Assembly: GCA_017428945.1 (NCBI GenBank)
Contig: JAFRPW010000026.1
Coordinates: 1-64,000 of the forward strand
DNA from: Bacteroidales bacterium
Lineage (GTDB): Bacteria; Bacteroidota; Bacteroidia; Bacteroidales; UBA932
Length of the DNA stretch: 64,000 nucleotides
Reading direction: 5' to 3'
The position numbers and the translations under genes are program-made. Each line of letters starts with the position of its first letter. Position 1 is the stretch's first letter. The notes beneath the pieces are model-generated. The model saw only the letters and a program-made list of their open reading frames with translations. It was not told where the DNA came from and made no database searches. This document shows positions 33,501-37,762 of this stretch, one piece after another.

Positions 33501-35309
33501 GAAGGTATCTATGTTCTGGTCAAGGTTGAACACTCCGGTTCCCTCCGCTGCGTCAAAGGTCTGGTCTCTGACAACAAGTGCGTTCATCATGTTTCCTACG
33601 ACCTCCTCGGCATATTCACCGAAGACACCGTTCCACTTCGCATTGTGCTCAAAGGCTGTAACAAGACGGCCAACGTCTGACGCGGCCACATCGTCAATGA
33701 ACCTTGTGACCTTGCCAAGACCAATCTTCTCCAGTCCGCGGCCAGCGGCCTTGCCAGCAGCACCGAGGATGGGCGAGAAGTATTCACCCACCATTTCGGA
33801 ATAGTTCTCAATGGTGCGGCCTGCAAATGCCTTTGCGAATGCTGCGGCAGGTGCTTCCTGCGAGCCGGGTTCAATCCCGGCAAAAGCACTGTGCCCGGGA
33901 CGGTCCTCATCGAACAGAACCTGACCGTTCATGCGGTCAACTGCATCAGCAGCGACACCGATTGCCCCGGTGGTTGCAGACATGGCAGCAGCACCGGCTA
34001 AATCGGCAGCAGCACGGCCTGCGGCACGGAGAGCCTTGTGGCCTGCGGACTTGGCTGCTTCCTTTCCGAAACGCCTGATGGCATATCTTGCCATACGGCT
34101 GGTAGCTGCTTCACCGACGGTGGACGCGGGGTTGATGCACATCTCCAACATGAAGGGGATGGATTCAGCAGTGACACCGCCTGCCTTGTAACCGCGGCCG
34201 ATATACGAACCGAAATAGGCGTTTGTAGCCAGTTCCACGGCCTTGGCATCCAGAAGTGCCTGCTGCGCCTCCGTGAGCGTTCCTTTGTCGTAGGCATCAA
34301 GGGCCTGCGTCATTGCCAGACCGTCTTCAAGGTCTGACATTCCCATGTCCCATGTGGAAACGTCGAACAGCTTCTGACCGAAACCACGTGCAGCACCACC
34401 GAAGAAACTGCGCTCAAAGGATGAATAATCACCCTTGTTGATTGCGTACTCTGCCTCGTTGATGATGCGCTCGGCATTCGTCATGGCACGCTTGGCGGCG
34501 TTGAGGGATGAAATACGGTTCTGGAGTTCGGGGTCTCCCATGCCGCGGTATTCTTTGTTGAATTCCCTCATCATGGGGATACTTACATCACCGTGAGGCG
34601 CGTAGTTTTCCCCAATGAAGCGGAGGACCCTCTGTATGAGCGGCAGTTTCTGTGCCTCCTCCTGCTGCTGGCGGTATCTGGCAACGGATGCATTGACTGC
34701 ATCGTTGAGAAGTGAATCAATCTGCCCGGAGAGTTTCTTTACCTGCTTGCGGTTCCCGGCCTGCTGCCTTTCTTCCAGCGTAGGTCCCTGCGGCTCATCG
34801 TCAAACCCTCTTTCCAGCGGGTCTTCCTCCTCGGTCTTGGTGCGGTACTCCTCCGGCATGGGTGAAGTCTCGTAGCCGGGACGCTGAAAACGGTAGTATT
34901 GTCCGCGCATTCCCGGATTGAACGGCATGAACGGGCTGCGGCGGTTTCCGGCCTGCGGGGTTTCTTCCGGCTGCTCCGGCTGGGCCGGGGTCTCCACGGG
35001 TTCAGTAGCGGCAGGAACTTTGGGAGTTGCCGGCTCCTGCGGACGGACATCTGCGGTCTGGTCTTGAATGAGACTGCCGCGCACCTGCGCTTTATGCTCA
35101 TCAAGCCAGTCGATGTTACGACCGTACTTCTCTGCATCCCATGTCTGGGAAGAACCGGAAGGAAGTGTAACTTCAAACGAGTTCACTTCCTCTGATGTCG
35201 CTTTCTTATCGTCAAGCCACTTCTTATTGCGGTTCACTTTGTCCTCATCCCATATCTGGGTAGAGCCGGAGGGCAAAGTAATCTGGTAATACTTCTTCGG
35301 ATTAGGCAT
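18555..35309 (-). CDS. Giant polyvalent phage protein: methylase, helicase, ART-like and LPD modules
   Basis: This 5,584-residue protein fits the polyvalent proteins of phages and conjugative elements, thought to enter the new host with the DNA and counter its defences (as DarB of phage P1). Modules: two 30-residue repeats (8-37, 45-74); Ala/Gly-rich helical region (about 360-560); pyrophosphatase-like segment from about 1505 (ENPKGSVRR, DGDHIDVYL); N6-adenine methylase with EPTAGNG (from 2334) and NPPF (2391-2394); a low-complexity linker (about 2520-2670); Strawberry-notch-type helicase with Walker A GDQTGVGKG (from 2759), DESH (2924) and GRIDRTGQ (about 3310); ADP-ribosyltransferase-like YHGS (from 3885); GWHLG...PYALQFN segment (about 4220-4340); zincin-like HESVAH (4454-4459); and an LPD38-like tail with one membrane segment (about 5237-5258). 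The gene lies between ejection-type proteins and the portal, which supports packaging in the virion. Domain names are by motif; delivery is inferred. Confidence 0.88.
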   Translation of the reverse strand: MPNPKKYYQITLPSGSTQIWDEDKVNRNKKWLDDKKATSEEVNSFEVTLPSGSSQTWDAEKYGRNIDWLDEHKAQVRGSLIQDQTADVRPQEPATPKVPAATEPVETPAQPEQPEETPQAGNRRSPFMPFNPGMRGQYYRFQRPGYETSPMPEEYRTKTEEEDPLERGFDDEPQGPTLEERQQAGNRKQVKKLSGQIDSLLNDAVNASVARYRQQQEEAQKLPLIQRVLRFIGENYAPHGDVSIPMMREFNKEYRGMGDPELQNRISSLNAAKRAMTNAERIINEAEYAINKGDYSSFERSFFGGAARGFGQKLFDVSTWDMGMSDLEDGLAMTQALDAYDKGTLTEAQQALLDAKAVELATNAYFGSYIGRGYKAGGVTAESIPFMLEMCINPASTVGEAATSRMARYAIRRFGKEAAKSAGHKALRAAGRAAADLAGAAAMSATTGAIGVAADAVDRMNGQVLFDEDRPGHSAFAGIEPGSQEAPAAAFAKAFAGRTIENYSEMVGEYFSPILGAAGKAAGRGLEKIGLGKVTRFIDDVAASDVGRLVTAFEHNAKWNGVFGEYAEEVVGNMMNALVVRDQTFDAAEGTGVFNLDQNIDTFLGVALMGGFMSTVKTALYRTPKYRTRKGLERADKAASAAFAGTDWWEDVRNEIQANPDVALRNVLSSEAFSPEQRRAALEYAKAYQEYDGVLRAEQKRRTDPEADPRMTDLETSFDNGYQLVSEQEMNDAKNMYQGQKGRLKAIVGIDDIDEVQALQTDDLPYSPEEKQVIMDYLNAKATYEGMIQRVRDDIDSRIMAAETQIDLNTNATTGRIHTAVTADDRKVYITGGNIVLTDDGSIDRVNSDKDIIIRDADTGAKEFWDISMLKHVDAPIDPVDEKNTAAKAAREEVARQAADKIDGKLQFQMGDVYMLTTPEGGQFPIEITANEQGIIDNGDGTVNVILNGATIDGQPVISQMSKTQIQEMADATNIGRLAQFQQEKDAAEAAKPAYEVDDTITLTVDGQPVRGSVTADADADGRYEVYTETPIAGKKVNLFTREELDGMVSDRNGQPVTPHAAETYANSTENGQIGTVSPENSTDLPQNSTPAGPSDTGTALSRIPVDENNVPQFEQAPLNESWDALIELNEGNEQDTIDMANDMIANAHAELQKAQKQKPKGTNPLEIKQSRDEIRANIAALQKKVDYWTNIAGYPDIRRREMEAEARRQKRARLAEARRIQREQGRFGKEDRVLGDALSFEEYVMRTIANGAIRFKWGNDPNNAAIKGLGSHLGFTDNPSERNQRIWMLSNAEGLYPEAAAEELLQGYAEHLGVDEVPGMDTMDAFSTLLDVVLSHSSSRAMFDAAKELHQRNDPNFLAAKEAEMAAALAEDEEAANEEESTTPTESNTVLTPADMSAFYAEREATMEADKGKPGRKEIIEALYQANPEMVQFRNEQDQQNAISDVIELARAYPELEISKAILGRIGQDASPVNPTVDAIQAARQEVNTEPTDAQKEAGNYKKGHVKIDGYDISIENPKGSVRRGTSQDGKQWETEMHNDYGYIRGTESVDGDHIDVYLSDNPTEGNVFVVDQINPETGEFDEHKVMYGFPDAETARAAYLSNYEEGWAGLGNITEVTKDEFRKWVDSSHRKTKPFAEYKSVKPVEAAPAGPKRVNVESLMGALSAHGQAKLSDHTEDKVKERADALAKELKVGDVLTNDVDWQGGKNGKEEIELLEKRPGGFLAEINNRAFGGTVEVSFEDLAQRVMNEGYYLRPEGETPAAEQEPAAPAADSVSIEPAQYTTKAGKTLNMFRVNPGRDVTHEEWSAVSKFLKEKRGWKDRENGGFMVRSEEDANALANLLRDNDAMNEARPVSLTDMQQLGSVSIETSEVEAPKEDQKEPVWKYELTSVEGGRTYLSRSQVLADGTEIYDGHFDVRADNPEELKGILQNNGLYDTLSDFDKHMLERKIEHWQFRQRVQNEGINGLHLGDKVMYKGKEATVYDFEEYGENRPVLDTGHAPVLDTGHAPVLYEVAESWDAVTRPESPAVAEQSQNDGRATRPVNPSGNKLVTDERYAELRRKMMEKLKGQMNMGIDPEILAIGTEMAVYHIEKGARKFVEYAKAMIADLSDAIRPYLKSFYNGARDLPEMQESGLAAEMDSYTDVQAVDVANFDKETANVMDTVDAIEKEAEVEEQAREGAEKLQKVRNTVAKDVPTSEQEARRTFSRAVATEMIEAVATGKRPFDSILDLRKLAEKCGMTLDKLGTSDILLQELVEDGLVTAARDIIESKRYGGAKSKEAYDAIVQLYDMQPTISQRSSNRIKMQQYSTPLPMAFVADMFAFHPGRTGSVLEPTAGNGMLVFAIPADRVHANELDQTRLANLREQGFREVTSQDGALPFEGTYDAVIANPPFGSAEAKEYDGVSISGLDPQIALNALESMSDEGKAAIIVGGNMEYASNGAIKGGKKAFFSYLYDHYNVKGIVDMSGDMYKKQGTKFPTMMILIDGRRSEEERAMTKVYPPVKSAAIAKVNNFDELYDTVISVLQSKQKTNGYETVRTQELGLFDNHGPSGETAPDGPRVESNANDSDVRQRPERGGSNRPAGRNGGAGVQRPAGESGGRTPGASDAVVSGTPEDKPGNRPASDNTGRGDGTAEPVAPASVPSAGTPGNGVGVSQPAKPREKQPKEERKLTDEKLHYVQHSSAFSLQSVAPAAMVEAMDATLSKIETKYGKSIDEFVTSELGYDSVEAMHNALAAEQVDSVAMAIDQMKQGQALVIGDQTGVGKGRQMAALIRWAVRQGTQPIFITQKPTLFTDIYRDLVDIGSGDLNPFIFNSVETSKDAETGETVVGGGVMKDANGKLVHRCPGAAALAEIFKSGELPAEYDFAVLTYSQVNTGDAQSAMDAYNEKKKNGARAAKPKDIRVNPKADFLRKLAKDNYLFLDESHTAAGDSKSGYFLQSLVKDAAGVTFASATFAKRPDTMPLYALRTAMSKAQLGEGKSLIGIIKRGGVTLQEIMSRALTAAGQMVRRERDMSDVQTDWVTVTDPATVEKARVNYDKTIEAFNDIINFQAKYVTPLIEILSGNIALTGSSAKNKKGTKKMGIDNVPFASKTYNYTKQLMLALKTDAIVDRVVSEIQAGRHPVIALESTMEGLIKDAYVPGDEVENPTFAASLLRGLDTVMQYTVTDENGKDTHHTYSPAELGEEGERAYYDLREKIIESTSDIFISPLDAIINGLKEKGYKVGELTGRSLCTETDAEGNTVVRKRTDTDKVKLMQDFNSGALDVLVLNKSASTGISLHASSKFKDQRQRSMIIAQPLSDINDYMQMIGRIDRTGQVHRGYYINLALPVPAEQRFNMMLATKLKSLNANTTTSQDSETNSVDAPDLLNKYGSQVVVEYLRDNPDIYRKLGSPLKDAKGKVRAVDLDEYKASEEDARKITGYVALLSTKEQQDFYDDVIRRYNDLINYLNETGTNDLKITVMPLEAKTLEKSVSSEGTEPDGDNPFAQHAFVEKVEMNVLSKPMTADEIRKAMKKLSGDKTGAERRQEIIVQLHEEAESRLKSEDERYEAAKEKVEEDIAKRTALIMAKEKLSDEEKDEAIKNFSANLREKAEETHEENRSKIIARANSLAKRMRDFVVEKTYMIPDTLGSSGPSLFSSPAIFCGFKAKDSKITASTTIAVFAPLDGRRRIEVKMSDSFACAQIIELTNLNAHIAIDYDLSNWDTQIPNESRKTGYILTGNILQAIADTSDEYGNYTGQLVSFTDDEGNVRDGILMPEQWTPALLPSSGVPINARAAEIMKGKTFTSSDGSVTIKTGFFRTAGEPMYYELSVPKSKQKGGKYFLNEELLSLLHGGEFSTHNGKMQATIWPDSIKPVLNLLAQMGVRVADAPKGKEDTRRYRDAYHGSIANFDAFDISHAGEGEGFQSHGYGHYVAFNRETGESYAWNNAFDHLDKEGLISPELNNILRNDEFDSYEQMVERYDALLKDRQQKAKDELEQARREEPGDTALINGLQHDYEQMMSYRPLADLLEGTRYLYTVNIPEDTGDNYIDEMKTLSKEGRRRIAAVVREISAEKLDRTLHGPNWLPQGFQTLANVIEREQYAGLEIRRRLEDALGNTNAARKEVSEILHKAGFVGMTYDGRSDGQCAVIFSNEDLNISNKERFRIREAEPPTKTGTGYKVFFLGKDGKLYPPMVANADGAPTLTGLWLDAEEGAAAAPSKTGRRKVKAGGKGTQGGSGTLAYRPGWHLGKIPYALQFNRGEKVDNPLGITNQNGEIIKVGKYFPKDFVWAEVEYANDVDYQDEAMSYGYNEAGNFQHSLAGLPRIPENGSYTYRTNANPATDPWIITGAMKVKRLLTPSEVDDLVRKAGREPQLREEGAVTDEQIKKLNREIESLASTDTADIRKEVEDLAGRLGENVRIVEDVNELHDANATTQKRMRNALGWYDTETGEVVVVLPNARSVADAKATVFHESVAHKGLRELVGEDRFTKFLDDVYDGATVKVREAINVLAKNHGWDLNEGTEEYIARLAESGFDERENRTFWGRVRGFFEDMLNEAKLRLGFRITDNTLRYALWRSYQMRQSKGAIAVAENVEMQQRMGVGNYRGNGRKFRDPDEVLHDRALARDAYEKATASGLYQFREAAQDSMLGLRTLMQSILKAEGKGKVNIEDVDAYENAYLAENAMSSMNKAEQEAYYKLVMSPLLKAVSDLGVPQQEVTEYMMAKHGLERNRLMAERAAKAAEQADEEHKRTYDEWYEHFRKTDYAGLIGLTGKKTVRDAESEALRMVNEFEADHNTTDLWEKTNAATKASLRKLYESGLLTKAGFDSISDMYEYYVPLRGWDETTSDELYGYLADRKGVMNSPLKKAEGRRSKADDPLAYIASMADTAIMQGNRNRMKQRFLNFALNHPSDLVSVSDIWLSFDETTDEWKPVFADLQPTDTAEEVEQKIADFEAKMQGLAESDPDHYKGGRDAKNIPFKVVHNNLKEHQVLVKRGGRTYVLTINGNPRAAQALNGLTNPDTDISGFVGSLIKGGQWVNRNLSAAYTTRNVEFVASNFLRDMLYSNCMTWVKEKPSYALRFHKNFGKMNPAHMLSLFTKWEKGTLDEANETEKMFKQFMMNGGETGYTTVKDIEKQKKEIAAQIKKYGKTMPVTKAWEFLGTSFDILNRAVENTARFAAFVTSREMGRTLERSVYDAKEVSVNFNKKGAGDKFAGAVGQTLLGQIGSYGSAGGRLLYVFWNAGVQGLTNFGRAAKRHPVKATAGMASMFALGMAVAALAGSGGGDDDDENAYYNLPEYVRRSNICFRAGNSWITIPLPIEFRGIYGMGELAMGTLTGKEHYSDGELAFQIGSQVSQVLPLDMLEGGGGLSPLIPSAAKPVVEAYIMNKSWTGLPIYKDTYFNKDLPEWTKAYKSANKQLVGLAEAANAFSGGDEYTKGAIDINPARVEYMLNGYFGGYATLVNKLVKMGETATGQRDFEWRNMLVASRVVKSGDERTQRRKLTIEFFNIKDEAEQTQRRLKGYEDKADEGVAEYAEKLDFLLNSPEYLRYEIYDEYKRDLKDIRDEMKEETDPALYKDLEDEYYELMREMVDSVNESRKSKK
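27344..27712 (-). CDS. Possible overprinted gene inside the giant gene linker
   Basis: A 122-residue frame (start MDTKLYAPKNWG; a longer version would start at 27739) runs on the same strand as the giant gene but in another frame. Its composition is that of an ordinary protein: rich in Leu, Glu, Ala, Asp with Trp and Met, and with clear amphipathic helices (SAEEAIDLLDEMEEQEFNAL, LRERAEAELQEPL). The giant frame over the same bases (residues about 2534-2655) is Gly/Pro/Arg/Ser-rich low complexity, which is what the shadow of a real gene usually looks like. This suggests that the linker between the methylase and helicase modules was created by, or shared with, an independent gene. No function or family is recognised. 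Expression is unproven, and no strong ribosome binding site is seen. Confidence 0.45.
   Translation of the reverse strand: MDTKLYAPKNWGCLTITDHPGKLRRTDLVWNLMRMILMSDNDLSAEEAIDLLDEMEEQEFNALRERAEAELQEPLMQSYLERQRISPGTALHPITLEEVTELLNQWPLRAFQAQELPETEWE
29281..29328 (-). repeat. Perfect 24-base tandem duplication in the giant gene
   Basis: Positions 29281-29304 and 29305-29328 are identical. The duplication keeps the frame and encodes PVLDTGHA twice (residues about 1994-2010). It looks recent, because no base differs. Confidence 0.9.
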
Positions 35310-35325
35310 AATTGATTAGTTCTGC

Positions 35326-36456
35326 TTATTGAACACCATCCCACTCATCACCGGAGCCGCCACCGTCAACTCCTTCCCATTCGTCGTTGGTTGCGGAGCG
35401 AGGGCCATTCTTCGTTACTCCGCTGGCTTTCTCAACCTCTGCGGCGAGCTGTGCAGTCGGTTTGCGCTTCTGCGTCTTCCTTCGTCCGGTTCCTTCATAC
35501 GTGTACAGGTCAATGCCGTAGTACTCGGCCCATGCCTCAACGTCACGGTTATAGTCGGTGACTGATGCGTATTCGTGCTTCTCATCACCGATTTGCAGGG
35601 TGTATTTCTTGCTTGAGCCAGAGCCGGAGCCGGAGCCGCCACCATGCCTGCGCTGATGAGCGAGGGCATAGTTTGCCGACTGTCGCGAGGTCTCGGTAGC
35701 GATGCGAGCATTGTTAAGGGCTTCATCCCTTGCGTCGGCTGCTGCCTTGCGCTCCGCTTCGACACCGTAACGCTCATCTGCAACGGCATCACGTTCCTTA
35801 CGGTACTCCCACTGCTCATTCCAGCGGCGGGCTTCCTCATCGGCACGCTCCCTATCCCTCTGGGTCTTATACTCAAAGTCACGTCTCCAACGGTCTGCGG
35901 CATCGTCTGCCTGCCGTGCGTTCATGTACAGGGATAGATAACGCTGGCTATTGGCTTCACGCTCCTTGCGGAGCTGGTCCCAGCGAGCGTTTGTCTTCGC
36001 AGACATGGAGTTCTTTGCGTTGTAGTTGCTGAATCCCGACTGGCTGGCGAAGTAGAGGTTTGCGACTGCTGCCATTCCGTCACCGATGGCCGACCAGAGC
36101 CGTTCACGTTTCTCCCGCTTTCTTTCCGCTTCCAGTTCTTCGGGGGTGGGCGGCGTATAAGGAGAGAGCCGCTGAATCATTTCCGTGTAGGTCATGGTCT
36201 GCGGCTGGGCCGGGGTCCCGGCGAGTTTAGGTGTGGTAGGGTTCTGAACAACTGCCTGCGCAACTGGCGCGGCAGTGATTGGTTCAAGCGGCTGGGAAGT
36301 GGTATTGTTGCGGTTTTCCGGGGCTACCCCGGCAACTTCCTTTCCGGTTCTTGTTTCTTCCGCTCCCTGCTGCTGGAGTTCGGGAGCCATGCCGGCGACA
36401 GCTTTGCCACCAGCAGGGGGAACACCGAGGATGTCGTTGTAAGTCTCGTCGGGCAT
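35326..36456 (-). CDS. Coiled-coil phage protein, putative ejection protein
   Basis: A 376-residue protein with a Pro/Gln/Ala-rich N-terminal third, a long charged helical middle (about 118-270; EELEAERKREKRERLW, RDFEYKTQRDRERADEEARRW), a Gly/Ser linker (about 272-285), a small C-terminal part (KKYTLQIGDEKHEYASV) and an acidic Gly/Trp tail with repeated DEWEGV/DEWDGV. Such proteins between portal and internal-protein genes in short-tailed phages are often virion-internal and ejected with DNA. It lies 16 bases before the giant polyvalent gene. Family not recognised. Confidence 0.65.
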   Translation of the reverse strand: MPDETYNDILGVPPAGGKAVAGMAPELQQQGAEETRTGKEVAGVAPENRNNTTSQPLEPITAAPVAQAVVQNPTTPKLAGTPAQPQTMTYTEMIQRLSPYTPPTPEELEAERKREKRERLWSAIGDGMAAVANLYFASQSGFSNYNAKNSMSAKTNARWDQLRKEREANSQRYLSLYMNARQADDAADRWRRDFEYKTQRDRERADEEARRWNEQWEYRKERDAVADERYGVEAERKAAADARDEALNNARIATETSRQSANYALAHQRRHGGGSGSGSGSSKKYTLQIGDEKHEYASVTDYNRDVEAWAEYYGIDLYTYEGTGRRKTQKRKPTAQLAAEVEKASGVTKNGPRSATNDEWEGVDGGGSGDEWDGVQ

Positions 36457-36468
36457 AGGGCAAAGGGA

Positions 36469-36960
36469 TTAGAAAGCACTTGCTATGGAGCCTGCGGCAT
36501 CGGCAACGCCCTGGACTGCCTGCCCGGTCGCTTCTGCCTTCTTCATGGTGAGGTCGTTCTGCTGGCCGTAGAGGTTCGCCCGGGTTGCCATGAACTGCTG
36601 CTCAATGGAATCCTTGCGTGCATCGGCAGATGCAGCGATGTTGGATGTGGCATCCACGAGTGCCTGATTGTTCGCGGCCTTCGCGGCGGCAACAGATTCC
36701 TCCGTGCCTCCCATGACGGCAGCGGCGGCAGCGGCCTGCTTGTTACGCTCTCGGATGGAATTCTCCGTCATCGTAAGAAGACGCTGGGCATCTGCCCTCT
36801 GGGTTGCATCCTCGTTGTAACGGCGGTCGTACCAGTCTTGGTTCTGCTGCTGCTGGGTTTCAAGGTTCTTTTCGACCTTCTTCATTGCATTGCGCTGAAT
36901 GATACCGCCAGCGATTGCACCAGCAGCTTTCAATCCCGCACCGACTATTGCACCAATCAT
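36469..36960 (-). CDS. Small helical protein with hydrophobic N terminus, putative ejection protein
   Basis: A 163-residue protein. The first 22 residues are a Gly/Ala/Ile stretch (MIGAIVGAGLKAAGAIAGGI) that could enter a membrane; no signal-peptidase site follows. The rest is Ala/Gln-rich helix (RNKQAAAAAAVMGGTEESVAAAKAANNQALV) ending in another Gly/Ala patch (VQGVADAAGSIASAF). This pattern recalls small ejection proteins such as gp7 of P22 or gp14 of T7, which help DNA cross the cell envelope. It is the first gene of the minus-strand run that continues with the coiled-coil and giant proteins (12-base gap). Confidence 0.65.
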   Translation of the reverse strand: MIGAIVGAGLKAAGAIAGGIIQRNAMKKVEKNLETQQQQNQDWYDRRYNEDATQRADAQRLLTMTENSIRERNKQAAAAAAVMGGTEESVAAAKAANNQALVDATSNIAASADARKDSIEQQFMATRANLYGQQNDLTMKKAEATGQAVQGVADAAGSIASAF

Positions 36961-37011
36961 ATCAAATGCTCGTTTGGTAATACATAAAAAGTTGCGACCA
37001 ATTTAAGGGCT

Positions 37012-37019
37012 TATCTTTG
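37012..37019 (+). promoter_or_regulatory. Putative promoter -7 box
   Basis: TATCTTTG lies 28 bases before the start at 37048. Only a partial TTG lies near the expected -33 position (about 36991). Confidence 0.45.
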
Positions 37020-37047
37020 GTTCGGCATTTTAATTATTACAATTCCA

Positions 37048-37386
37048 ATGGACAAAGACGGAAACAAGACTGGCGGCAGGCAGAAGGGCACGCCAAACAA
37101 AGCGAATGCGAAGTTCAAGGCGGTCATCGGTGATTTCCTCAACTGGTATATGAACGGTGACCCGGAATCGGAGGATCCAGGAATAAGAGACGGCCTCATA
37201 AAGAAGGACCTTCTGATGGTGAAACCCTATGAACGGTTACAGATTGTTGAGAAACTCATGCAGTACACTGTACCGAAGATGCAGTCCGTTGCCGTTGAGG
37301 CAGAGGTAAGCAGCAAGACGCAGAAGACAACAGAGCGTCTGGCAGCTCTCTCGCAGCCAGCGGAGCAGAAGGAGAAGGGGAAATAA
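37048..37386 (+). CDS. Small phage protein with GGRQKGTPNK motif
   Basis: A 112-residue basic protein. The N terminus has GGRQKGTPNKANAKFK, a motif common in small phage proteins grouped under DUF5681 and near terminase genes, where it probably contacts nucleic acid. A helical part follows (AVIGDFLNWYMNG, VKPYERLQIVEKLMQYTVPKMQ) and a charged tail. It lies alone on the plus strand between the ejection-type genes and the integrase side, with its own promoter-like box and a hairpin after the stop. It may be a DNA-binding regulator or small terminase-like protein; neither can be settled. Confidence 0.65.
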   Translation: MDKDGNKTGGRQKGTPNKANAKFKAVIGDFLNWYMNGDPESEDPGIRDGLIKKDLLMVKPYERLQIVEKLMQYTVPKMQSVAVEAEVSSKTQKTTERLAALSQPAEQKEKGK

Positions 37387-37415
37387 TCTACAATCGTCTA
37401 ATTTAGAGCACGTAT

Positions 37416-37442
37416 GCCGGCTTTCCGTCGTGGAAGGTCGGC
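37416..37442 (+). terminator. Hairpin, probable terminator of the small plus-strand gene
   Basis: GCCGGCTTTCC and GGAAGGTCGGC form an 11-pair stem (two G-U pairs) with loop GTCGT, 29 bases past the stop codon. The bases after it (TTCCTTATTAAAT) are only moderately T-rich. Confidence 0.5.
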
Positions 37443-37478
37443 TTCCTTATTAAATATAAATGTATGCAATCGCGGTAT

Positions 37479-37578
37479 TTGAGCGAAGAAAATGTAAACA
37501 TTTCTTTCACTCAAGCACCTTCAATGTAAACATTTTTGTCGTTGAGCGCGTCCCGATGTTACATTTTAGGTCGCTCAC
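37479..37578. promoter_or_regulatory. Phased array of alternating palindromic boxes
   Basis: Two kinds of box alternate: TTGAG (37479-37483), ATGTAAACAT (37492-37501), CTCAA (37510-37514), ATGTAAACAT (37524-37533), TTGAG (37542-37546), ATGTTACAT (37556-37564), CTCAC (37574-37578). Centre spacings are 15.5 to 16.5 bases throughout. TTGAG and CTCAA are reverse complements, so each central box is flanked by inverted outer boxes shared with its neighbour; the first unit (37479-37514) is a 36-base palindrome with three mismatched pairs in arms of 17. Such regular phasing suggests several bound copies of one protein. An operator array, a replication origin or integrase arm sites are possible. Confidence 0.65.
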
Positions 37579-37593
37579 TCTCGCGCGAAAGAA

Positions 37594-37649
37594 AGAGAGT
37601 AAAGAGAGTACAAGAGAGTATTATTCTTACTGCGCGTACACGCGCGTAA
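37594..37649. repeat. Iteron-like AGAGAGTA repeats and a GC-rich palindrome
   Basis: AGAGAGTA occurs three times (37594-37601, 37603-37610, 37613-37620) at steps of 9 and 10 bases, close to one helical turn. It is followed by TTAC-T-GCGCGT-AC-ACGCGC-GTAA (37627-37649), a palindrome with ten paired positions and one extra base. Together with the next AT-only tract this resembles a protein-binding origin or control region. Confidence 0.5.
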
Positions 37650-37671
37650 GGGAAAAAGAACAAACAACTGG

Positions 37672-37696
37672 TTTTTATATAAAAATATATTTATAT
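37672..37696. other. AT-only tract in the integrase-side intergenic region
   Basis: Twenty-five consecutive A/T bases inside an otherwise GC-rich genome. Beside iteron-like repeats this could be a DNA-unwinding element; on the minus strand it also follows the integrase terminator-like hairpin. Confidence 0.4.
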
Positions 37697-37707
37697 CCGA
37701 CTGCGCC

Positions 37708-37760
37708 GGAAGGGTGTAGAGGACGCGAAGCGCGGGATACCCATCCCCCTACCCCCTTCC
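37708..37760 (-). terminator. Branched inverted repeat after the integrase stop codon
   Basis: GGAAGGGTGTAG (37708-37719) pairs with CTACCCCCTTCC (37749-37760) with one mismatch. The interior can fold into a small GGGAT-ACCC-ATCCC hairpin (from about 37734) and a short CGC-GAA-GCG hairpin. It begins two bases after the integrase stop codon, and the minus strand beyond it soon becomes AT-rich. It is probably a 3' end structure of the integrase mRNA. Confidence 0.45.
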
Positions 37761-37762
37761 CA

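Noticed and set aside
37479..37620. CRISPR-like array
   Set aside because: Spacing is regular, but the repeated units are short palindromic boxes with no constant repeat of 25-40 bases, no unique spacers, and no cas genes.
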